6,829 bases of DNA from Chitinophagaceae bacterium (GCA_947461495.1 CANHLV010000100.1:1-6829); one strand, 5' to 3'; positions 1-6,637 are shown, counted from the stretch's first letter. The notes: generated by a model from the sequence alone, not told the origin. Numbers and translations: made by a program.

Positions 1-100
1 AAATCATCCTTTTATACATTGTTGGTGAAAACACCAATTAAGGCAAAAGAAAATCATCCTTTTATACATTGTTGGTGAAAACACCAACAAGGGCAAACAA
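1..100. repeat. Two tandem copies of a 50-bp hairpin-containing repeat
   Basis: Bases 1-50 and 51-100 are direct copies. The first 37 bases are identical, and I count 5 mismatches over the full 50. Each copy carries an inverted repeat around an AAAA loop. In the second copy TTGTTGGTG (69-77) pairs perfectly with CACCAACAA (82-90), giving a 9-bp stem. In the first copy the right arm has decayed (CACCAATTA). No T-tract follows either hairpin on either strand, so these are not typical intrinsic terminators. The array begins at the window edge, so more copies may lie upstream. It lies just past the tRNA-Lys terminator. A dispersed intergenic palindrome family is the likeliest reading, but that is inference from two copies. 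Confidence 0.85.
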
Positions 101-131
101 AAAAACCAATCATCGCTGATCGGCTTTTTTT
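99..131 (-). terminator. Rho-independent terminator of the tRNA-Lys transcript
   Basis: Read on the minus strand, an A-tract and GCCGATCA lead into a GCGA tetraloop, then TGATTGGT and a run of T. The stem is 8 bp with two G-U pairs, extended by A-T pairs from the flanking tracts. It starts 3 nt past the tRNA 3' end. The A-tract on the other side would allow some termination of plus-strand transcripts too. Confidence 0.85.
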
Positions 132-133
132 CG

Positions 134-206
134 TGAACTGGCTGGGACTCGAACCCAGGACCCATACATTAAAAGTGTATTGCTCTACCAACTGAGCTAC
201 CAATTC
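134..206 (-). tRNA. tRNA-Lys (anticodon UUU)
   Basis: The minus strand folds into a complete 73-nt cloverleaf. The acceptor arms are GAATTGG/CCAGTTC with one G-U pair. The D-arm is GCTC-AGTTGGTA-GAGC. The anticodon stem ATACA/TGTAT encloses loop CTTTTAA, which puts TTT at positions 34-36 (lysine, AAA/AAG codons). The variable loop is five bases, and the T-arm is CTGGG-TTCGAGT-CCCAG. The discriminator base is A. The 3' CCA is not encoded (the genome reads ACG), so it must be added by CCA-adding nucleotidyltransferase. The gene has its own promoter about 25 nt upstream and a terminator directly downstream, so it is probably a single-gene unit. Confidence 0.97.
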
Positions 207-231
207 TCCTTGTCCATTTTTAAATGGAGTG

Positions 232-263
232 CAAAAATAAGACAATTCAGTATTCCATTCAAA
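232..263 (-). promoter_or_regulatory. Bacteroidota-type promoter of tRNA-Lys
   Basis: On the minus strand a TTTG (-33 element, 263-260) is followed after 20 nt by TATTTTTG (239-232). This is a full match to the Bacteroidota housekeeping consensus TTTG/TAnnTTTG. Transcription would start near 225-228, leaving about 20 nt of leader to remove before the mature tRNA 5' end at 206. Confidence 0.7.
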
Positions 264-312
264 TTTTTTAAAAAGAAATCTTGTTTATTATTCACAAATA
301 ATAAATATTTCT

Positions 313-344
313 TTTCCAATAGCACTTAGACTCACTTATTTTTG
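313..344 (+). promoter_or_regulatory. Bacteroidota-type promoter of the SDR gene
   Basis: TTTC (313-316, three of four -33 bases) is followed after 20 nt by TATTTTTG (337-344), a perfect TAnnTTTG -7 box identical to the one serving the divergent tRNA. The expected start of transcription is about 348-351. The ATG at 359 would then have a leader of only about 10 nt, and the upstream GTG at 344 would fall inside the promoter. Confidence 0.6.
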
Positions 345-358
345 TGCATAATTATTAT

Positions 359-1168
359 ATGAACAATTTTTTCAAAGATAAAGTGGTGGCTATTACTGGA
401 GGAAGTGATGGAATTGGCAGAGCCTTGATAGAACTATTATTACCTACAGGAGCAAAAATTGCTACTTGCGCAAGAAATCAAGATAAATTATATGATTTGC
501 AAGTTGCCAATCCAGGTAAACCTTTACATTGTATAGTTGCAGATGTAAGCAATTACAATGATTGCAAATTATTTATCGAATCCACTATAAAACAATTCGG
601 ACATATTGATATCCTTATTAACAATGCAGGCATTTCAATGCGTTCCTTACTTATTGATGCGGAAGTTGAAGTCATCAAAAAAGTAATGGAAATTAATTTT
701 TTCGGCACCATGTATTGTACAAAACTTGCCTTAAACGCAATAATAAAAAGAAAAGGAACAATCGTTGGTGTATCTTCAATAGCAGGATACCGAGGACTTC
801 CAGGAAGAAGTGGATATTCAGCCAGCAAATTTGCTTTGAATGGTTGGCTCGAAGCGGTAAGAACTGAATTGCTAGAAGACGGAGTAAATGTAATGTGGGT
901 TTGTCCTAGTTTCACAAAAAGCAATATCAGAAATGCTGCCCTAAATGAAAAAGCAGAAGCACAAGGTGAAAGCCCGTTAGATGAAAGTAGCTTGATGACA
1001 GCCAAAACCTGTGCTACACATATTTTAAATGCCATCGAAAAAAGAAAGCGAACTTTAATATTAACAGCTAGAGGTAAACAAACAGTTTGGTTGAATAAAC
1101 TTTTCCCTTCTTGGGCAGATAAATTGACAAGAAAGTTTTTTTATAAGAATGGAAAGTTGGTGAAGTAG
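359..1168 (+). CDS. Classical short-chain dehydrogenase/reductase (SDR family)
   Basis: This 269-residue protein is probably a soluble or peripherally membrane-bound NAD(P)(H)-dependent oxidoreductase of unknown substrate. The Rossmann fold shows TGGSDGIGR (residues 13-21, the TGxxxGxG dinucleotide-binding motif), D62, NNAG (88-91) and catalytic N113, S140, Y153 and K157 (YSASK). Arg39 after the second beta strand suggests a preference for NADP(H). The basic C-terminal part after about residue 230 resembles DHRS7-like SDRs, which is a loose similarity. I chose the ATG at 359. An in-frame GTG at 344 would add five residues, but it overlaps the predicted -7 box. There is no Shine-Dalgarno sequence, as usual in this phylum. 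The gene is divergent from tRNA-Lys and is followed by a minisatellite. The family call is firm; the substrate cannot be inferred. Confidence 0.93.
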   Translation: MNNFFKDKVVAITGGSDGIGRALIELLLPTGAKIATCARNQDKLYDLQVANPGKPLHCIVADVSNYNDCKLFIESTIKQFGHIDILINNAGISMRSLLIDAEVEVIKKVMEINFFGTMYCTKLALNAIIKRKGTIVGVSSIAGYRGLPGRSGYSASKFALNGWLEAVRTELLEDGVNVMWVCPSFTKSNIRNAALNEKAEAQGESPLDESSLMTAKTCATHILNAIEKRKRTLILTARGKQTVWLNKLFPSWADKLTRKFFYKNGKLVK

Positions 1169-1172
1169 TGAT

Positions 1173-1240
1173 GGATAAAGCTGGATAGGCTGGATAGGCT
1201 GGATAAGCTGGATAGGCTGGATAAGTTTGATACTGGATAA
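1173..1240. repeat. 9-bp minisatellite (GGATARGCT) between SDR and DUF62 genes
   Basis: One 10-bp unit (GGATAAAGCT, 1173-1182) and four 9-bp units (1183-1191, 1192-1200, 1201-1209, 1210-1218) follow each other. A degenerate GGATAAGTTTGATACT (1219-1234) and a final GGATAA (1235-1240) complete the array. Units vary only at R (A or G). It starts 4 nt after the SDR stop codon and ends 28 nt before the next start codon. Because the period is three codons, it opens meaningless short reading frames on both strands. Confidence 0.9.
1222..1229 (+). promoter_or_regulatory. Possible -7 box for the DUF62-DUF2911 unit
   Basis: TAAGTTTG matches TAnnTTTG perfectly and arises where the last minisatellite unit degenerates. 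At the -33 distance (about 1197-1202) only repeat sequence lies, such as GCTG or CTGG, with no TTTG. Transcription would begin near 1235. With the poor -33 element this is tentative. The unit could instead be transcribed by readthrough from the SDR promoter, since no terminator lies between the genes. Confidence 0.3.
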
Positions 1241-1268
1241 CAAAACTCCATAGGAGTGACACTATTAA

Positions 1269-2081
1269 ATGCCGTTACTGACACTCATAACAGATATTGG
1301 AGAAAAAGACTTTCTCACTGGTGCCATCAAAGGGCAGTTGCTTCGTTATGAACAGAATTTAAATATAATAGACATCACCCACTCTCTCTCGGCTTTCAAC
1401 TATCCTCAAGCTGCTTATGTTTGCAGAAATGCTATTAAAAATTTCCCAACAGGAACTTTTCATCTGATACTTGTAAATATTTTCGATGAGAAACCTGACT
1501 ATATGATTCTTGCAGAACACAATGGACATTTTATTGGCTGCGCAAACAATGGTTTACTTACTATGATTCTAGAAGAAATGCCACAAAAATTCGTAGGTCT
1601 TCGACTTGATCCACAAATTCAAAAAAGTACTTTATTCTTGACTAATGTTTTTGCCAAAGCCATGCACGAACTGCATAATGGAAAAACTATCGAAGAAGTT
1701 GGCGACCACAATATCGATCTCAAAATAAAAAATGCCTTACAACCCATGTTCGGTGACGATTGGATTGAAGGTCAAATCATCTTTATCGACAATTTTGAAA
1801 ACGTAATAGTCAATATCAGCAAAGTTCAATTCGAAGAAAATAGAAAAGGTCGAAATTTCTCCATCATTTTCAAGAGAGATGAAATGATTGAAAAATTAAG
1901 CAATGCTTATTCTGATGTTCCGGAAGGTGAAAAGCTCGCTTTCTTCAATTCAGCAGGTTATCTCGAAATAGCCATCAATAAAGGAAATGCAGCAGGCTTG
2001 TTTGGCTTACAAGGTTATTCTGAAAAACAATATTTAAGCAACAGATTATTTTATCAAACCGTAAAAGTTCACTTTCAATAA
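1269..2081 (+). CDS. SAM hydroxide adenosyltransferase family protein (DUF62), divergent active site
   Basis: The 270-residue protein belongs to the DUF62 family, whose studied members hydrolyse S-adenosylmethionine to adenosine and methionine and are related to fluorinase and chlorinase. Family landmarks are the N-terminal LTLITDIGEKDFLTGAIKG (residues 4-22, including D9), IIDITH (33-38), the NNGLLT segment (93-98) and VFAKAMHEL (127-135). The C-terminal beta domain contains IEGQIIFIDNFENVIVNI. The usual VVDPGVGxxRR stretch is replaced by VNIFDEKPDY (69-78). By hand alignment the catalytic Asp becomes Asn70 and the Arg becomes Asp77, while the His is kept as His133. The fluorinase-type insertion is absent. 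An AGGAG at 1252-1256 lies 12 nt before the ATG, rather far for a ribosome-binding site. The next gene starts 10 nt after the stop, so the two are probably cotranscribed. Fold is certain; hydrolase activity is doubtful. Confidence 0.88.
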   Translation: MPLLTLITDIGEKDFLTGAIKGQLLRYEQNLNIIDITHSLSAFNYPQAAYVCRNAIKNFPTGTFHLILVNIFDEKPDYMILAEHNGHFIGCANNGLLTMILEEMPQKFVGLRLDPQIQKSTLFLTNVFAKAMHELHNGKTIEEVGDHNIDLKIKNALQPMFGDDWIEGQIIFIDNFENVIVNISKVQFEENRKGRNFSIIFKRDEMIEKLSNAYSDVPEGEKLAFFNSAGYLEIAINKGNAAGLFGLQGYSEKQYLSNRLFYQTVKVHFQ

Positions 2082-2091
2082 AAATTAAACA

Positions 2092-2916
2092 ATGAAAAAT
2101 TTATTATTCTTATTTATCTTGTTTGTCGCAGTACAAACTAATGCTCAGGTAAAAATGCCTGCTCTCTCTCCTATTCAAACTTTTAGTCAGGATTTCGGAA
2201 TGGGAAATATTGAAATTAAATACTCTCGTCCCAGTATGAGAGGAAGAAAAGTATTCGGCGATTTACTTCCATATGGTGAAATATGGAGAACGGGTGCAAA
2301 TGGTGCCACTACAATAAAATTTACAGATCAAGTAACCATCAATGACAAAACACTGGACACCGGAACTTATGCCATTTATACCATCCCCGGAGAAAAAAAA
2401 TGGACTTTCATTTTAAACAAAGGCATTACCAACTGGGGCGCCAATGAATATAAAGAATCTGATGATGTTTTAAGATTCAGTACAGACAATGTTAAACTGA
2501 AAGTGCCTAAAGAAACTTTCACCATGCAAATTGCAAACATCACAACCCAAACTTGCGAACTGCATATCATGTGGGAAAAATCATCAATTGTAATTCCAAT
2601 TAAAACTGATGTTAAACCAAAATTAAAAGCTCAAATTGAAAAAGCATTACTAACTGATAAAAAACCTTATTATCAGGCAGCACAATATTACAATGACTAT
2701 GAAATGGATTTTGCTAAAGCTTTGACATATTCTCAAAAAGCTGTTGAAGAAAGACCAAATGCTTATTGGATTTGGTTGTTCCAGGCAAAAATTCAACAGA
2801 AACTTGGTGATAAAGCTGGTGCTTTAGAAAGTTCAAAAAAATCAATTGAAGCAGCAAAAAAAGAAAATGCTGATGATTATATAAGATTGAATGAGGAGTT
2901 TCAGAAGACTTTATAA
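2092..2916 (+). CDS. Secreted DUF2911 protein with C-terminal TPR-like helices
   Basis: This 274-residue protein of unknown function belongs to the DUF2911 family, common in Bacteroidota. It begins with a Sec signal peptide: a hydrophobic segment at residues 4-14, with likely cleavage after TNA (18), leaving Gln at the new N-terminus. No lipobox cysteine is present, so it should be periplasmic or secreted. The DUF2911 beta-rich domain spans about residues 28-170 and shows the characteristic SRPSMRGRKVFGDLLPYG (45-62), IWRTGANGATTI (64-75) and GTYAIYTIPG (91-100). Residues about 190-270 are helical and alanine/lysine-rich, with a TPR-like pattern (AKALTYSQKAVEERP, then KAGALESSKKSIEAA). It lies 10 nt downstream of the DUF62 gene and is followed by a strong terminator. 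Nothing in the sequence indicates a ligand or catalytic residues. Confidence 0.9.
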   Translation: MKNLLFLFILFVAVQTNAQVKMPALSPIQTFSQDFGMGNIEIKYSRPSMRGRKVFGDLLPYGEIWRTGANGATTIKFTDQVTINDKTLDTGTYAIYTIPGEKKWTFILNKGITNWGANEYKESDDVLRFSTDNVKLKVPKETFTMQIANITTQTCELHIMWEKSSIVIPIKTDVKPKLKAQIEKALLTDKKPYYQAAQYYNDYEMDFAKALTYSQKAVEERPNAYWIWLFQAKIQQKLGDKAGALESSKKSIEAAKKENADDYIRLNEEFQKTL

Positions 2917-2940
2917 TTAAAAATTCAAAATTATAAATTT

Positions 2941-2976
2941 AAAAAGGCCAACTAAAGAATTAAAGTTGGCCTTTTT
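2941..2976. terminator. Bidirectional rho-independent terminator between convergent genes
   Basis: AAAAAGGCCAAC (2941-2952) and GTTGGCCTTTTT (2965-2976) are perfect inverted arms, with a 12-nt A/T-rich loop. The core is the 7-bp GGCCAAC/GTTGGCC. Seven T follow on the plus strand (2972-2978) and the A run supplies the U-tract on the minus strand. It ends both the DUF2911 transcript and the minus-strand DsbA-fold gene whose stop lies 21 nt away. Confidence 0.92.
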
Positions 2977-2996
2977 TTATAAAATCCTTATTTCGA

Positions 2997-3575
2997 TTAC
3001 GCTCTTTGTTTAACCGCTGCTTTTGTAGGCGCTTTCTTTTTTACTTTCTTCAAAGCCGCTTCAATAGCTTTGCTTAAATCTTCGTAAGTGGCTTTTTTTA
3101 CCAATTCGCCATTTACAAAAAAAGTAGGAACATCTTTTACGCCTCTGTCGATGCCTTCTTTCAAATCTCCCTGAACCTGCCAGCCATAAGTGGCATTAAC
3201 TAAATCGTCAAGGAATTTTTTACTTCTTACACCTGCTTCTTTGGAATGTAATTTCAATGATGTTGTGCCCAGATTTCTTCTGTTTGCAAAAAGGATATTA
3301 TGCATTTCCCAAAATTTACCTTCTTGTGCAGTAGCTACAGCAGCTTCACCAGCTTTCAAACTTCTTTGATGAATTTTGGTTAAAGGAAAATGACGGAAAT
3401 TAAATCTTATTCTACCATCATATTCTTCTAACAATTGTTTTACAATTTCATTTGCTTTTGCACAAACTTCACTTTCATATTCTCCAAATTCCTCAAGTGT
3501 AACTTCTGCTTTGGGATTTCCTACAAACACATCTCTCGGTTCAATAATTTCAACCACTTCTTTTTTAAATGCCAT
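2997..3575 (-). CDS. DsbA-family (Thioredoxin_4-like) protein with a degenerate CXXC
   Basis: The 192-residue protein has a thioredoxin fold with the DsbA-type helical insertion and resembles the thioredoxin-like domain fused to some NhaA antiporters. Landmarks are VTLEEFGEYESEVCAK (residues 25-40), RIRFNFRHFPL (55-65), EGKFWEMHNILF (85-96) and DVPTFFVNGELV (148-159), with the cis-proline at Pro150. Where the family has CxxC the sequence reads Ser35-Glu-Val-Cys38, so the nucleophilic first cysteine is lost. Cys38 is the only cysteine in the protein. Ordinary dithiol oxidoreductase chemistry is therefore unlikely. There is no signal peptide, which suggests a cytoplasmic location. The last 20 residues form a Lys/Ala-rich basic tail. 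The start codon follows an A-rich stretch typical of this phylum. It lies 194 nt downstream of clpB on the same strand. Fold is secure; function unknown. Confidence 0.88.
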   Translation of the reverse strand: MAFKKEVVEIIEPRDVFVGNPKAEVTLEEFGEYESEVCAKANEIVKQLLEEYDGRIRFNFRHFPLTKIHQRSLKAGEAAVATAQEGKFWEMHNILFANRRNLGTTSLKLHSKEAGVRSKKFLDDLVNATYGWQVQGDLKEGIDRGVKDVPTFFVNGELVKKATYEDLSKAIEAALKKVKKKAPTKAAVKQRA

Positions 3576-3769
3576 TTTCTATTCTGTTTTATTTATTTTA
3601 ATAAAAGCTAAACAAGATGATTAGACTTTTGTTTAACTATGAGCTAGTTTTTTTTCGAATCGGCTGAAGATAGTATTTTTTGTACTGTTTTAATAGCAAC
3701 AATTTTAAATTTTACAAACAATTTACTAAGTAGCTGATTTTTAGTGCATTAGATTGTTTTAAAAAAATG
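3576..3769. other. AT-rich gap between clpB and the DsbA-fold gene
   Basis: This 194-bp stretch must contain the clpB 3' end signals and any promoter of the DsbA-fold gene. I found no G/C-rich hairpin followed by a T-tract on the minus strand, and no complete TAnnTTTG box. A TAGCTTTT (minus strand, 3610-3603) is a near match but lacks a TTTG at the right distance. Cotranscription of the two genes is therefore possible. Confidence 0.5.
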
Positions 3770-6391
3770 TTATAAAATTTCTGCTACTTGTTTTTTAAGC
3801 TGATCGTTTCTAAAAACGACCAATCCGTCAAATACGTCTACAACCACAGGCAAATCCTTATTAATATCTCCGGCTAGTATTCTTTTACTTAACTGGTTGA
3901 TGATTTGTTTCTGAATTAATCGTTTCAATGGTCTGGCTCCAAATTGAGGGTCAAAACCATTGTCAGCCAAATAATCCAACGCATAATTACTGAACTCCAG
4001 ATTAATGCCATTTCCTGCTACTAGCTTTTTCAATTGATTGAGCTGAATACCAATAATTAACTTGATATCTGATTTCATAAGCGGCTGGAACATAATGACC
4101 TCATCAATTCTATTTAAAAACTCAGGTCTTATATTTTGTTTCAATAAATTCATTACTTCAATCTTGGTGCTGTCAACCACTTCTTCTTTGTTCTTTTCGG
4201 TTACTTTTTCAAAATTCTCCTGAATAATCTGACTGCCCATATTGCTAGTCATGATGATGATGGTGTTTTTAAAGTTCACCATCCTGCCCTTGTTGTCGGT
4301 CAATCTTCCATCATCCAAAACCTGCAATAACACATTGAATACATCCGGATGCGCTTTTTCGATTTCATCTAATAATACCACAGAATATGGTTTTCTTCTT
4401 ACGGCTTCCGTCAATTGTCCACCTTCATCATATCCCACATATCCTGGAGGCGCTCCTACTAATCTGCTTACCGTATGTTTTTCTTGATATTCACTCATGT
4501 CAATTCTGGTCATCATGGTATCATCATCGAAAAGATAATCTGCCAGCGCTTTTGCCAGTTCTGTTTTACCCACGCCGGTAGTTCCTAAAAATATGAACGA
4601 ACCAATCGGCCTTTTGGCATCTTGCAATCCGGCTCTGCTTCTTCTGATGGCATCTGAAACGGCTTCGATTGCTTCTTCTTGTCCCACAACTCTTTTATGC
4701 AACTCAGCTTCGAGATTCAGCAATTTCACCTTATCACTTTGCATCATTTTAGAAACAGGAATACCGGTTGACTTGGCTACACTTTCAGCGATATCATCGG
4801 CATCCACTTCTTCTTTCAACAATCTTTTTTCCGACAATTCATCTAATTGAATTGTCCAAGTATGAATCAAGGTTTCTTGTTCTTTTATTTTTCCATAACG
4901 GATTTCGGCTACTTTTCCATATTCTCCGTTTCTTTCGGCCTGGTCTGCTTCTTGTTTTAATTGTTCGATAGCAGCCTTACCATTTTGTATTTTTTCAACA
5001 ATCTCTTTTTCCTGCTTCCACTTCGACATGTAAGTATCTCTTTCTACGGCGAGATTGGCGATTTCTGTATTCAGCTCCTTCAATTTCTTTTCATCGCTCT
5101 CTCTTTTGATGGCTTCTCTTTCGATTTCCAATTGACGAATTTGTCTTTCTAGTTTATCCAGTTCTTCAGGCATCGAATTCATTTCCAATCTGAGTTTGGC
5201 TGCGCTTTCATCAATTAAATCAATGGCTTTATCAGGAAGGAAACGATCATTAATATATCGATGAGATAATTCTACAGCAGCGATGATGGCTTCATCTTTT
5301 ATTCTCACGTGATGATAAGTTTCATATCTGTCTTTCAAACCACGAAGTATTGAAATGGCATCTTCTACATTCGGCTCGTCAATCATCACTTTTTGAAATC
5401 TTCTTTCCAGAGCCTTGTCCTTTTCAAAATATTTCTGGTATTCATTTAAAGTGGTTGCACCAACGGCTCTGAGTTCGCCTCTTGCCAATGCTGGCTTTAA
5501 AATATTGGCAGCGTCCATAGCTCCGTCACCACCACCGGCACCAACAAGTGTATGAATTTCATCTATAAATAAAATGATATCACCATCGCTGCTTGTTACT
5601 TCTTTTACAACCGATTTTAAACGCTCTTCAAACTCTCCTTTGTATTTTGCACCGGCAATCAATTGTCCCATGTCGAGTGCATAAATGATTTTAGATTTTA
5701 AATTTTCAGGTACATCGCCATTTACAATTCGCATTGCCAAACCTTCTGCTATGGCCGTTTTACCAACACCTGGTTCTCCTACCAAAATCGGATTGTTTTT
5801 TGTTCTTCTGCTTAAAATGTGTAATGTCCTTCTGATTTCTTCATCACGTCCAATCACAGGGTCCAATTTCCCTGCCCTTGCCATTTCAATCAAATTCTTG
5901 GCATATTTATTCAACGCATTGAAAGTGTTTTCCTGTGTTTGAGAATTCACAGTAGCACCTTTTCTTAATTCTTTAATCGCAGCAATCAATCCTTTTTCAG
6001 TAAGACCTGCATCTTTCAGCAAATTGGCAACGGCATCATTTCCCATTACCATGGCAAGTAAAATATGTTCCGGTGTTACAAATTCGTCATCAAATGTTTT
6101 CAATACCGAGCCTGCTTTCAATAACATTGAATTGGCATCTCTTCCTAATGATTGTGCAGGTTCGGCAGTTGTTACCGGTAGTTTGGAGATTTTTTCGTTG
6201 AGTTTATTCTCCAATAAATTGATGGTTACATTGTTTTTCTTTAGCAAATAAGAAATGGGTGAATCTTCCATTTGCAACAATGCTTTTAAAATATGTTCTG
6301 TTTCTATGTTTGGGTGCTTCTGGTTGAAAGCCAATTGCTGAGCCTGTTGAATGGCTTCAGTTCCTTTAATCGTGAAATTATTCAGATTCAT
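3770..6391 (-). CDS. clpB: ATP-dependent protein disaggregase ClpB (Hsp100)
   Basis: The complete 873-residue ClpB is a cytoplasmic hexameric AAA+ machine that, with DnaK/DnaJ/GrpE, extracts and refolds aggregated proteins after stress. The double-repeat N domain covers about residues 1-147. NBD1 has Walker A GEPGVGKT (205-212), pore loop Tyr250 in KYKGE, Walker B IILFIDE (272-278) and arginines 330/331. The long coiled-coil M domain, about 400-530, separates ClpB from ClpA/ClpC. NBD2 has Walker A GTTGVGKT (603-610), pore loop GYVG (650-653), Walker B VVLLDE (671-676), Arg761 in FLNRIDE and sensor-2 GAR (818-820). There is no IGL/F-type ClpP-binding loop, as expected for a disaggregase. The Thr in the second P-loop, where Escherichia coli has Pro, seems usual for this phylum. 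No CIRCE operator or perfect TAnnTTTG box was seen upstream. Length and motifs are normal throughout. Confidence 0.98.
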   Translation of the reverse strand: MNLNNFTIKGTEAIQQAQQLAFNQKHPNIETEHILKALLQMEDSPISYLLKKNNVTINLLENKLNEKISKLPVTTAEPAQSLGRDANSMLLKAGSVLKTFDDEFVTPEHILLAMVMGNDAVANLLKDAGLTEKGLIAAIKELRKGATVNSQTQENTFNALNKYAKNLIEMARAGKLDPVIGRDEEIRRTLHILSRRTKNNPILVGEPGVGKTAIAEGLAMRIVNGDVPENLKSKIIYALDMGQLIAGAKYKGEFEERLKSVVKEVTSSDGDIILFIDEIHTLVGAGGGDGAMDAANILKPALARGELRAVGATTLNEYQKYFEKDKALERRFQKVMIDEPNVEDAISILRGLKDRYETYHHVRIKDEAIIAAVELSHRYINDRFLPDKAIDLIDESAAKLRLEMNSMPEELDKLERQIRQLEIEREAIKRESDEKKLKELNTEIANLAVERDTYMSKWKQEKEIVEKIQNGKAAIEQLKQEADQAERNGEYGKVAEIRYGKIKEQETLIHTWTIQLDELSEKRLLKEEVDADDIAESVAKSTGIPVSKMMQSDKVKLLNLEAELHKRVVGQEEAIEAVSDAIRRSRAGLQDAKRPIGSFIFLGTTGVGKTELAKALADYLFDDDTMMTRIDMSEYQEKHTVSRLVGAPPGYVGYDEGGQLTEAVRRKPYSVVLLDEIEKAHPDVFNVLLQVLDDGRLTDNKGRMVNFKNTIIIMTSNMGSQIIQENFEKVTEKNKEEVVDSTKIEVMNLLKQNIRPEFLNRIDEVIMFQPLMKSDIKLIIGIQLNQLKKLVAGNGINLEFSNYALDYLADNGFDPQFGARPLKRLIQKQIINQLSKRILAGDINKDLPVVVDVFDGLVVFRNDQLKKQVAEIL

Positions 6392-6547
6392 AATGGTAAT
6401 TATTGGTTATGTAAGTATTATCTCAAATACCAATCCAATGCTGATTTTGATGCTATTATGGCATATTCAAATTGCTTTAATGACTTTCTTGCATAATAAA
6501 AAGAGGACAATGCAATTTTTACATACTCGGGTAAATATTGAAGACTT

Positions 6548-6580
6548 TTTCTAATTTGAAAATGATTGAAAATAGCTTTG
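6548..6580 (+). promoter_or_regulatory. Possible promoter of the 6710 gene
   Basis: TTTC (6548-6551), 21 nt, then TAGCTTTG (6573-6580), a perfect TAnnTTTG -7 box. The same box recurs at 6597-6604 within a repeated ATAGCTTTGA (6572-6581 and 6596-6605), 24 bp apart, but the second copy lacks a suitably placed TTTG. The leader from the first would be about 120 nt. Confidence 0.3.
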
Positions 6581-6637
6581 ATACTAAAACTTATCATAGC
6601 TTTGAGTTTCCTTTTGTCAGCTTATTTGTAATTAATG

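Noticed and set aside
1..100. CRISPR array
   Set aside because: Only two units with about 13 bp between the conserved 37-bp cores, and that gap is itself similar between copies, so there are no spacers.
54..245. 63-residue minus-strand open frame
   Set aside because: It is the translation of the tRNA-Lys gene (contains the telltale VAQLVEQ and LGSSPSQF strings) plus its terminator and repeat.
225..335. CIRCE-like pair (GAGTGC and AGCACT)
   Set aside because: The halves are far apart, do not match the TTAGCACTC-N9-GAGTGCTAA operator, and lie at a tRNA/SDR promoter.
344..358. GTG start for the SDR gene
   Set aside because: It overlaps the -7 promoter box, and the ATG at 359 gives the usual short N-terminus before the Rossmann motif.
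603..610. Second ClpB P-loop changed (GTTGVGKT instead of GPTGVGKT), at residues 603-610 of the protein
   Set aside because: The key Gly-Lys-Thr is intact and this form seems common in Bacteroidota ClpB, so it is not a defect. The coordinates given are residue numbers; the codons lie near 4562-4585.
553..1035. 160-residue antisense open frame in the SDR gene
   Set aside because: A shadow of a strongly supported gene, with no recognisable domain.
1061..1262. Minus-strand YPA and IQP repeat peptides
   Set aside because: They arise from the 9-bp minisatellite and the antisense of the SDR 3' end; no start context or family supports them.
4242..6251. Plus-strand open frames opposite clpB
   Set aside because: All are antisense shadows of the complete, well-conserved clpB reading frame.
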